From Clostridiales bacterium SIT11 (GTDB lineage Bacteria; Bacillota; Clostridia; Tissierellales; Peptoniphilaceae), in the NCBI GenBank assembly GCA_001299455.1, contig CYUK01000003.1:558001-622000 (forward strand): a stretch of 64,000 nt of DNA, written 5' to 3'. Shown one piece after another: positions 56,935 through 63,117 of this stretch. The notes under the pieces are model-generated. The model was not told the origin of the DNA, ran no database searches, and worked only from the letters and a program-made list of their open reading frames with translations. Position 1 is the first letter of the stretch, and each line of letters begins with the position of its first letter. The position numbers and the translations under genes were made by a program.

Positions 56935-57665
56935 GCATTCTCCTTTTTTCTTGCCAGGCAAATTAGGCGGTCTGTGTCCTCCCGGGCCTCCACCTCCCGA
57001 TAGCCGTCATAAAAGGCTAGAGGATCAAGGCCTGCCTGGTCCAGTAAATTTTCTATTTCTTCCTGTCCATAGGCCCTTTGCCTATGAAATTCATCCTCCC
57101 TATGATAGAGGTCCTGATCCTGGTCCTTATAAAAAAGAGTCAGGTTATAGTCGTTGATTTGGCTATCTTCATGGTAGGTATTTTGCCAGAGGCCCAGGGC
57201 ATTTTCATTTTCCTGGAAGAAAACTTCCTCTCCCATGGCCCGGTACTTATGGACTGTGTTGACATCAAAGATAAAGAGGCCCCCCTCCTCCAAGTGCTTT
57301 TCCACTTGCTGAAAGGAGGACAGGAGGTCTCCCGGCTTTAGTAAATAATTCAGGGAATCACAAAAACAGAGAATAGTCCGGTACTTTTCCGTCAGCTGGA
57401 AGGACCTTAAGTCTTGCCTTAAAAGAAAGACTCTGGGATTGTAGCCCAGCTTGTCTCGAGCCACCTGGAGCATTTCCTCGGACCCGTCAAAGGCCGTCAC
57501 CGGCCCCTTTTTTACCAGTTTTTCTGTGAGACTCCCTGTTCCACAGGCCATTTCCAAAATATTTCCAAAGTGGTCTACCTGGCTTTCTAAAAACTGATAG
57601 ACTTCATCATAATCATAGTCTCCCATAAGGTCATCATAGACCTGGGCCAGGTATTGGTAGGTCAA
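56931..57665 (-). CDS. Class I SAM-dependent methyltransferase
   Basis: A 244-residue enzyme with motif I NILEMACGTGSLTEKLVKKG, the acidic residue after strand 2 in VTAFDGSEEML, and the FCDSLNYL region. The start MTYQYLAQVYDDLM matches the YqeM-like methyltransferases. Substrate unknown. Overlaps sirtuin upstream and hslO downstream by four bases each, so it is translated with both. Confidence 0.88.
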   Translation of the reverse strand: MTYQYLAQVYDDLMGDYDYDEVYQFLESQVDHFGNILEMACGTGSLTEKLVKKGPVTAFDGSEEMLQVARDKLGYNPRVFLLRQDLRSFQLTEKYRTILCFCDSLNYLLKPGDLLSSFQQVEKHLEEGGLFIFDVNTVHKYRAMGEEVFFQENENALGLWQNTYHEDSQINDYNLTLFYKDQDQDLYHREDEFHRQRAYGQEEIENLLDQAGLDPLAFYDGYREVEAREDTDRLICLARKKENA

Positions 57666-58408
57666 GAGGACCTCTTTTCATTAACAGCTTCCACAATTTT
57701 TGTCAGAGCCGGTCCAATGGCTTCGTGAAGGACAATATCTGCCTTGTAGTCATAGGGCGTTTCTTCCTTGTTAATAATAATGAGCTTCTTCACCATGCCC
57801 GGTAGGTAGGACACAGGCGCCACAACGAGGGAAGACCCACAGACCAGCATGAGGTCAGAATTTTGGGCTGCTGCAAAGGCCGCTTCAAAAGCCGGGGGCA
57901 TCATGTCTCCAAACATGACCACATCCGGTCGTAAATCCCCTCCACAGGAAGGACACTTGGGAGGAATTTCCTGGTCCACCAAAACCTTTTTCCGGTAGTC
58001 TTCAAAGGGAAGAGTTTTTCCGCACTTGAGACAGTGGACGGTCCGGGTGTGGCCATGGACTTCATAGACCGTCTTGGACCCAGCCCGGGTATGGAGGTTG
58101 TCAATATTTTGGGTGACAATCCCCTTTAAATAGCCCAGGTCTTCTAATTGGGCCAGGGCATAGTGGCCTTCATTGGGCTTTTTGTCTTGGAGGTCCTTTA
58201 AAATCACAAAACCCTCCCGGTAAAATTGCCGGGGATTATTTAAAAGAGTATCCCGAGACAAGGCCGCCATGGGATCCATCTTACTATAGTAGCCTGTATT
58301 TGACCGGAAGTCAGGGATTCCAGATTCTGTAGAAATCCCAGCCCCTGTCAAGGCCAACATATGTTTTGAGCTTAAAATTAAATCCGCTGCTTCTTGGTAA
58401 AGAGACAT
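57662..58408 (-). CDS. NAD-dependent protein deacylase (sirtuin)
   Basis: A 248-residue sirtuin: NAD-binding GAGISTESGIPDFRS, TQNIDNLHTRAG, the catalytic His in VYEVHGHT, and four zinc cysteines (CLKCG and CPSCGG). A CobB/Sir2-type enzyme that removes acyl groups from lysine. Whether it prefers acetyl or succinyl groups is not decided; I see no Tyr/Arg pair near the acyl-binding site that would indicate a desuccinylase. Confidence 0.93.
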   Translation of the reverse strand: MSLYQEAADLILSSKHMLALTGAGISTESGIPDFRSNTGYYSKMDPMAALSRDTLLNNPRQFYREGFVILKDLQDKKPNEGHYALAQLEDLGYLKGIVTQNIDNLHTRAGSKTVYEVHGHTRTVHCLKCGKTLPFEDYRKKVLVDQEIPPKCPSCGGDLRPDVVMFGDMMPPAFEAAFAAAQNSDLMLVCGSSLVVAPVSYLPGMVKKLIIINKEETPYDYKADIVLHEAIGPALTKIVEAVNEKRSS

Positions 58409-58417
58409 AGTAACCTC

Positions 58418-59281
58418 CTATAGGACTTGATAACAATAAAAAACAACAATAAATAGTAAAGGAAGGGACCCGTAAATTAAAGTATCTTGGGGAGCCCTGG
58501 TTTCCAGCTTGCCTGGAACTTCCTTCTTTGAAAGAATCAAGGTCAGGACAAACCCACACAAGAGACTCACTAGTAAGAGAACTAGGAGGAGGGAGGACTC
58601 AAAAGACCCAATTTTTTTCACCAGGCCCAGGGACCGGAGCCAGGCAATATTTTCCTTGGACAGGCTCAGACGAAAGACCAGGCCCGCCACGTTGGCCACC
58701 ATATGACCTAAAATAGCGTAGACGACCCTTCCTGTATATAAGACTATATACCCCAAAGCCAGGCCCAGTAAAAAGGGAACAATAAAATTTTGAATATGGA
58801 AGTGGAAGAGGGCAAAAAGGAGGCTGGTCATCCAGAGGCTATACCGGTCCCCATACCGCCGGTAAACTTGGAAGAGACCGCCCCGGAAAAAATACTCCTC
58901 CCCCAGGGCCGGGAGAACCCCATAAAAAAAGAGAACCCCCAGACCCAAGGGCTTGCCGGTAAAGGCCGAGGACGCATCTTCCAAGTCCCGTAAGTTGGCC
59001 AGCAAACTTAAAAAGACCCCATTGGCCAAAAGTAAGATGGGATAAATTAAAAGAGGGACAAAAATGGCCAGGAGAATATTTTCTTTTCGGCTTCCCCGGT
59101 GAAGAGGGGCATTGTCCCTCCAGGAATAGAGGCTAAGACCCGTAGCAAGGAGGAGGCCCTCCATGGCCACTAGGCCCCAGTTCCCCCAATCCTCCATGGC
59201 CTGGGTCAGGTAGTAAAAAAGGACAAAATATAGGAAAAGCCCTCCTTGGAAGAGGCCCAGGGGAATTTTTTTAGTCATCAT
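58418..59281 (-). CDS. CPBP-family intramembrane metalloprotease
   Basis: A 287-residue membrane protein with about eight helices. The Abi/CPBP motifs are EEYFFRGGLF (EExxxR), LLFALFHFHI (FxxxH) and GHMVANVAG (HxxxN/D). These proteases act inside the membrane; in bacteria they are linked to bacteriocin self-immunity or protein maturation. ATG 59281 overlaps the hpt end and no clear ribosome site precedes it, so translation is probably coupled. Alternative ATG is one codon later. Confidence 0.85.
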   Translation of the reverse strand: MMTKKIPLGLFQGGLFLYFVLFYYLTQAMEDWGNWGLVAMEGLLLATGLSLYSWRDNAPLHRGSRKENILLAIFVPLLIYPILLLANGVFLSLLANLRDLEDASSAFTGKPLGLGVLFFYGVLPALGEEYFFRGGLFQVYRRYGDRYSLWMTSLLFALFHFHIQNFIVPFLLGLALGYIVLYTGRVVYAILGHMVANVAGLVFRLSLSKENIAWLRSLGLVKKIGSFESSLLLVLLLVSLLCGFVLTLILSKKEVPGKLETRAPQDTLIYGSLPLLFIVVFYCYQVL

Positions 59282-59789
59282 AAGTGTAAATGTAGGGGAC
59301 GTTCCGCTCATAGTCTCCGTAGTTTAGGCCACAGCCTACAATAAAGACATCGGGAATTTCAAAGGCCACATAGTCCGGTTTAAAATCCACTTCCCGCCGG
59401 CTGGGCTTGTCCAGCATAAGGCAGGTTTTAATGGATTTAGGTCCCTCCTTTTTTAGGAGGTCCACTACGGTAGCTATGGTATGGCCGGAATCAATAATAT
59501 CGTCCACCACTAAGACATCCTTCCCTTCAATGCTGGACCGGTGGTTTTCTAAAATCTTCACCAGGCCTGTGGACTTTTCCCCCCTGCCATAGGAAGCCGT
59601 CCGCATAAAATCAATGTCCATTTCCAGGGGGATTTCCCGGACGATGTCGGCTAAAAAGATAAAGCCTCCTCTTAAAAGGCCAATACAAATTAGGTCCTTT
59701 CCCTCATAGTCCCTGGTAATTTCCTTGCCCAGGTCCCGGATTCTTTCTTGTAGTTCCTCCCGGCTGAATAAGACACGTTTTTTTGCCAT
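59271..59789 (-). CDS. hpt: Hypoxanthine phosphoribosyltransferase
   Basis: A 172-residue purine salvage enzyme with the PRPP-binding motif VLVVDDIIDSGHT, the FMRTASYG flexible loop region, and FIVGCGLNYGDYERNVPYIY at the C-terminus. Converts hypoxanthine (and guanine) with PRPP to nucleotides. First gene of its group, transcribed from an extended -10 promoter. Confidence 0.95.
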   Translation of the reverse strand: MAKKRVLFSREELQERIRDLGKEITRDYEGKDLICIGLLRGGFIFLADIVREIPLEMDIDFMRTASYGRGEKSTGLVKILENHRSSIEGKDVLVVDDIIDSGHTIATVVDLLKKEGPKSIKTCLMLDKPSRREVDFKPDYVAFEIPDVFIVGCGLNYGDYERNVPYIYTYDD

Positions 59790-59818
59790 AGTTGCCCTCC
59801 TTTAATTTTCTTAGCCCT

Positions 59819-59824
59819 ATTATA
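59819..59824 (-). promoter_or_regulatory. hpt promoter (-10 element, extended)
   Basis: TATAAT on the minus strand preceded by TGG, which gives an extended -10. TTGACA occurs only four bases upstream and is too close to serve as -35 for it. Confidence 0.6.
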
Positions 59825-59885
59825 CCATTGTCAAGAAAAAGCTTCCATAGGAAGACCCCAAGTTCCCCAATTTCCCATCCTGTGC

Positions 59886-59891
59886 TATAAT
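59886..59891 (+). promoter_or_regulatory. DUF4364 promoter (-10 element), very short leader
   Basis: TGCTATAAT forms an extended -10. With initiation 6-8 bases later the leader before ATG 59908 would be only about ten bases, holding GAGGTGAAGG as ribosome site. Confidence 0.6.
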
Positions 59892-59907
59892 AGACCTGAG
59901 GTGAAGG

Positions 59908-60426
59908 ATGAAAGCTTTAGATTGGTCTAATTTATTAAACCACAAATTAATACTCCTCTATATAATCCACAAGCTTCCAGGAAAATTTACCCGGAAGAGC
60001 CTGGTCAACTTTGTCCTGGCCAACGGACTTATGAACTATTTTTTAGTCAACCAATACAGCCTGGACCTGGTGGATGCCGGCCTAGTGGAAGAAAAAGAGG
60101 AAAAATTATTTCCCAGTCCCCAGGGAGACCAGGCCTTTCATTTTTTCATAGAGTCCCTGTCTCCCGATACTATTGAAACCCTAGACGTCCTCTTGGAAAG
60201 GGCCCGGGCCCAGGTCGACCGGGAGGAAGCCTTGGAAACAGACTTGGAAGTTTTAGATGAAAATGACGTCCGCATCCATTTAAAACTCCGGGACCAGGGC
60301 AAGGACCTGGCCTATATTTGCCTGGCCGTTTCCTCTGTGGAAGAAGGGGAAAAAATGATTGCCCAATTTCGGAAGGACCCTAACCAGGTCTACCAGGCTC
60401 TTTTTACAAGTTTAGAAGATTTTTAG
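59908..60426 (+). CDS. DUF4364 family protein
   Basis: A 172-residue protein typical of the Firmicute DUF4364 family: a winged-helix-like N-terminal part (NHKLILLYIIHKLPGKFTRKSLVNFVL) and a shorter C-terminal beta-rich part. The fold suggests DNA binding, but no target is known. GAGGTGAAGG precedes the ATG closely. Divergent from hpt and followed by a strong terminator, after which the pseudogene zone begins. Confidence 0.85.
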   Translation: MKALDWSNLLNHKLILLYIIHKLPGKFTRKSLVNFVLANGLMNYFLVNQYSLDLVDAGLVEEKEEKLFPSPQGDQAFHFFIESLSPDTIETLDVLLERARAQVDREEALETDLEVLDENDVRIHLKLRDQGKDLAYICLAVSSVEEGEKMIAQFRKDPNQVYQALFTSLEDF

Positions 60427-60447
60427 CAGCTGAAAAGCTGCTTTTTT
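60425..60447 (+). terminator. Terminator of DUF4364 gene
   Basis: AGCAGC and GCTGCT form a compact stem starting within the stop codon, followed by six T. Confidence 0.88.
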
Positions 60448-60507
60448 GTTTCCCTAAAGGAAAAGAGGCGACCTTAAGGGCTCTTAATTAGGGATTTATT
60501 TCTTTGA

Positions 60508-60663
60508 CAGATTGTCATTCCCAAAGCAACAAGAGATCATTTTGCTATTAAAGCTGGCGACCGAATGATAGTGCTAAGCGATGAAACAGGGATTGCATTA
60601 ATACCGGCAGAGCTTTTTGAAAATAGAATGCAGGAGATTATGAATAAAATTTCCGACTTTTAA
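60508..60663 (+). pseudogene. AbrB/SpoVT-domain protein, 5'-truncated
   Basis: The frame QIVIPKATRDHFAIKAGDRM to IPAELFENRM and a short tail ending NKISDF is the C-terminal part of an AbrB/MazE-like transition-state regulator. A stop codon (TGA) precedes it in frame, and the N-terminal strand is missing. No start codon with ribosome site remains, so it is a broken copy. The junction to the DUF4364 neighbourhood lies near 60480-60507. Confidence 0.7.
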
Positions 60664-60887
60664 TTTCATATTATTTCATCATTTTTATATGAATTTTAAG
60701 TATACTAATGATATGTAAAGAGGGAAAATAGAAGAGCTTCAAACGGATAGATTGATTTTGTAACCGCTCTGCACCCCATCCGTATATCGAATCGGAAACT
60801 ACTTAAAAGATATGTTATTTGTATTTCTGTTGTACGCACAATTTGATATAATAAGATTATGAAAATATCGGGAAGGTGGTGTTTTAT

Positions 60888-61196
60888 ATGGAAGCAAAAT
60901 CAGCAAATCTTTATGCTCGTATTGAACCAGAGGTAAAAGAAAAGGCAGAAAGCATTTTATCCGCACTTGGTATTCCTGCATCCAATGCCATCAATATGTT
61001 TTATAAACAGATAATTCTTCAGAGAGGACTTCCTTTTTAAGTGAAAATTCTATCTTCTCGTCCTGTAGATATGTCTGCTTTATCAGAAGTGGAACTGAAT
61101 GCATAACTTGAGAAATGCTATGCGGATATCAACGCCGAAAAAACAAGAGAAGCAAGTGCGGTTTTTGCAGACATCCGCAAGGATTACAATCTATGA
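60888..61196 (+). pseudogene. RelB/DinJ-family antitoxin with in-frame stops
   Basis: From a ATG preceded by GAAGGTGG the frame reads MEAKSANLYARIEPEVKEKA, a DinJ/RelB ribbon-helix-helix start, to GLPF and then TAA (61038-61040). Reading through, it continues VKILSSRPVDMSALSEVELNA, a second TAA, and LEKCYADINAEKTREA, to the final TGA. Both stops are one base away from normal codons (GAA and CAA). About 102 codons intact would be full antitoxin length. The first 50 codons could still be translated. The final TGA overlaps the toxin start (ATGA). Confidence 0.8.
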
Positions 61197-61237
61197 TTTA
61201 TACAATCAAGATTACTGACCAAGAGGTTGTAATATAA
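61193..61237 (+). pseudogene. RelE/YafQ-type toxin, N-terminal fragment
   Basis: ATG overlapping the antitoxin stop opens MIYTIKITDQEVVI and then stops; this is the usual beginning of a RelE/ParE-type toxin whose remaining ~80 codons are deleted. Behind it follows a copy of the short repeat also found at 61947. Toxin is therefore dead, the antitoxin remnant probably too. Confidence 0.65.
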
Positions 61238-61238
61238 A

Positions 61239-61300
61239 TGCTCAGCTTGATAAATACAGAAAATATGAAAAGTAATGCAAAATCAAAATTTGTTAATTTA
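61239..61300 (+). repeat. Degenerate ~60-base direct repeat, copy 1
   Basis: GCTCAGCTTGATAAATACAG and the following 40 bases match, with changes, the sequence at 61947-62005 (…TCAGCTTGATAAATACA…, ATATGAAAA, GCAAA..CA.AATTTGT). The matched frames read QLDKYRKYE and QLDKYTKYE. It places parts of the same coding sequence on both sides of yjdF. Confidence 0.6.
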
Positions 61301-61325
61301 GCCATTTAGGCTTGATTATAAATAA

Positions 61326-61476
61326 AGCAAAGATAAAAACGCAATGTACATCCAACAATGTACTAGAGCCGGTAGGTAGGCCGGCCGTCCTGCTTGTCAG
61401 GGTAAGTAACCTGCCCCTCCGGGTTGTCCATTCTTTGCTCATCTAAATCTTTAAGGAGGGATTGCCATGAGCAAAG
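61326..61476 (+). promoter_or_regulatory. yjdF riboswitch and start-masking hairpin
   Basis: The leader begins with AGCAAAG (61326-61332) and ends with CTTTGCT (61433-61439), forming the closing stem of a compact, GC-rich folded domain (AATGTACATCC..AACAATGTAC, CCGGTAGGTAGGCCGG, CAGGGTAAGTAACCTG). This is the yjdF-type riboswitch, known to bind azaaromatic compounds. CTTTGCTCAT (61433-61442) is also the exact complement of ATGAGCAAAG (61467-61476), the start of the gene, with AAGGAGGG in the loop. The two pairings exclude each other, so ligand-bound aptamer would free the start codon. Confidence 0.85.
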
Positions 61477-61877
61477 TTAAATGTACGGTGTTTTTTGAAG
61501 ATCCATTTTGGGTAGGTGTATTTGAAAGAAATGAGAATGGAAAATTATCTGTGGCTAAAGTAACTTTTGGAGCAGAACCAAAAGATTGCGAGATTCTGGA
61601 TTTTGTCCTTAAACACTATTATGATTTACAATTCAGCCCCGCTGTGGCAACTGTTGTAAAGGAAACCAAAAAGAATCCAAAGAGAGTGCAACGTGAAGTA
61701 AGAAAGGAAATGAAGAAAACTGGCATTGGTACTAAATCACAGCAGGCTCTAAAACTGCAACAGGAGCAGAACAAACAGCAACGCAAGGTGGAAAACCGTG
61801 AACGTAATCTGGTAAAAGCACAGCGAAAGTTTGAACTGAAACAAAAAAAGAAAAAAGAGAAGCATCGAGGTCATTAA
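61467..61877 (+). CDS. yjdF: YjdF family protein
   Basis: A 136-residue protein, DUF2992/YjdF: KCTVFFEDPFWVGVFER at the start, then LKHYYDLQFSPA, and a very basic Lys/Gln/Arg-rich helical tail. The family is controlled by a riboswitch in many Firmicutes; the molecular function is unknown, with a role in handling toxic aromatic compounds or RNA suspected. AAGGAGGG lies seven bases before ATG. It is the only intact gene in a stretch of broken genes, so it may be retained under selection. Confidence 0.92.
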   Translation: MSKVKCTVFFEDPFWVGVFERNENGKLSVAKVTFGAEPKDCEILDFVLKHYYDLQFSPAVATVVKETKKNPKRVQREVRKEMKKTGIGTKSQQALKLQQEQNKQQRKVENRERNLVKAQRKFELKQKKKKEKHRGH

Positions 61878-61915
61878 GATCTCTGTGCGTTCTCGCACAA
61901 TTTTCGGTTTCCATA

Positions 61916-62017
61916 ATGCAAGTAATGTATGACAGTCGGGATATTGAAGTTCAGCTTGATAAATACACAAAATATGAAAATCAGTGCAAATCAGAATTTG
62001 TAGGGTTGATGAAATGA
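61916..62017 (+). pseudogene. 33-codon fragment overlapping the GNAT pseudogene start
   Basis: The frame MQVMYDSRDIEVQLDKYTKY to the end FVGLMK stops at a TGA that overlaps the GNAT ATG (ATGA), so it is the end of a longer gene once coupled to GNAT. I do not recognise the family. Part of it is repeated at 61239-61300. Confidence 0.4.
61947..62005 (+). repeat. Degenerate ~60-base direct repeat, copy 2
   Basis: Second copy of the sequence at 61239-61300, better preserved, inside the 33-codon fragment. The copies flank the yjdF riboswitch and gene. Confidence 0.6.
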
Positions 62018-62424
62018 TTAGGCAATGCATTGATAATGACATAGATGCAGCGATGCAAATATGACTGAATACGAATATTCAGGCACATAGTTTTATATCT
62101 TCTTGTTATTGGCAGAGCAACTCTGATATAGTAAAAGAGATGTTGCCTAGCGCAGAAATATATGTGTATGAAGATAATCGCACAAAGCAAATTGATGGAT
62201 TCATTGGATTGAATAATAGCTATATCGAAGGTATTTTTGTAAAAGAAACGATGCAATCAAAAGGAATTGGAAAACAATTGCTGAATCATGTAAAGGAAGT
62301 CAAGTCCACATTAAAATTAAGCGTATACCAGAAAAATGAGAAATCGATTAAATTTTATCTGCGAGAGAAATCTAATATCCAATCTGAACATGTAGATGAC
62401 AATCGGGAGAAAAAGAATTTATAA
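62014..62424 (+). pseudogene. GNAT acetyltransferase, broken by nonsense and frameshift
   Basis: ATG at 62014 opens MIRQCIDNDIDAAMQI and meets TGA where Trp is expected (IWLNTNIQAHSF in intact relatives). Beyond the stop the frame holds HSFIS..YWQSN, AEIYVYEDN, IDGFIGLNNSYIEGIFVKE and the acetyl-CoA loop MQSKGIGKQLLNHVKE. Near the end the sequence after FYLRE is altered, pointing to a small deletion. An internal ATG at 62140 could give a 94-residue piece, but it lacks the N-terminal part of the fold. Confidence 0.8.
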
Positions 62425-62477
62425 TGTTTTAGAATCGTTAAATTCCTATTTGTCGACAACAACTAAATAATAATCAT

Positions 62478-62510
62478 AAGCATCAATCAGCAATGATTGG
62501 TGCTTTTCTT
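62478..62510 (+). terminator. Terminator after the GNAT pseudogene
   Basis: AAGCATCAATC and GATTGGTGCTT form a stem with one wobble; TTTTCTT follows. Confidence 0.8.
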
Positions 62511-62563
62511 ATGCTCTTAAGATGCCGAGCATTTATTATGCAAATTTTAACGGAGGTGGCGGG

Positions 62564-62602
62564 TTGGCAAATAGAATAAAAGGTATTACTGTTGAAATTT
62601 GA
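62564..62602 (+). pseudogene. Remnant of a phage tail tape-measure-like gene start, copy 2
   Basis: CGGAGGTG precedes a TTG that opens LANRIKGITVEI, then TGA. This is the same start as at 6790-6863 but on the other strand and better preserved up to the break. No phage structural gene follows. It shows that the same kind of element once touched both ends of the window. Confidence 0.55.
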
Positions 62603-62681
62603 AAGTTTTAAATACTTAATTGCTTATTTACTTTCCTGTTTTAACTCAATATAAAACTTTGTTTATTTCTTAGCTCAATGT

Positions 62682-62908
62682 TTAGGCTTCGCAAAAAATC
62701 TTGAATTCTTCCTCTGTTAGTTTTTCGTCTGATACTTCCCAAAATTCATCATGAAGTCTATTAACAAATTTTTTTGCTGTCACTACTATATCTAAAAAGT
62801 TAATGGCTAATCAAACCTTTCCTTTTTTGCTTTCTTAACTGAGTTTCCTGCGTATCTTTTGCAAGCATTAACTTATGTTTCTAATCTTTCCAAAATTTCT
62901 TGTTTCAT
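62682..62908 (-). pseudogene. Small protein of plasmid/phage type, broken
   Basis: On the minus strand GAGGG and ATG at 62908 open MKQEILERLET, a stop, VNACKRYAGNSVKKAKKERF, a second stop, then after a frame change DIVVTAKKFVNRLHDEFWEVS and LTEEEFKIFCEA to the end. Intact it would be about 75 residues. The pattern is like small proteins of mobile elements; I do not know its function. The rest of 62603-63002 holds nothing else I can support. Confidence 0.5.
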
Positions 62909-63002
62909 GCTTAACCCTCTTTTTTTACTATACACATATTTCCGTACTATAAAAGATAAGTCAAGTCAATTAAAGGCTATCATTCTACAATTAATCAAAT
63001 TA

Positions 63003-63038
63003 AAAAGGTTAAGAACAATCTCTGCTCTTAACCTTTTA
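63003..63038. terminator. Bidirectional terminator after valS
   Basis: AAAAGGTTAAGA and TCTTAACCTTTT form a 12-bp perfect stem with a short loop and flanking A- and T-runs. It lies about 80 bases beyond the valS stop. Confidence 0.85.
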
Positions 63039-63117
63039 TCTAGCCACCTAAAGACTCTCTAAATAAGTTTTTCTAAAATCCCTAATTCAATGAGCGATTA
63101 GTCCGTCTCTTTTTTCT

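Noticed and set aside
60799-60981. A 60-codon minus-strand frame
   Set aside because: It is the shadow of the RelB/DinJ frame, which has a ribosome site and family match.
62140-62424. A 94-residue GNAT protein from an internal ATG
   Set aside because: It lacks the first strand and helices of the fold, and upstream codons continue the family until a TGA in place of Trp; treated as a pseudogene.
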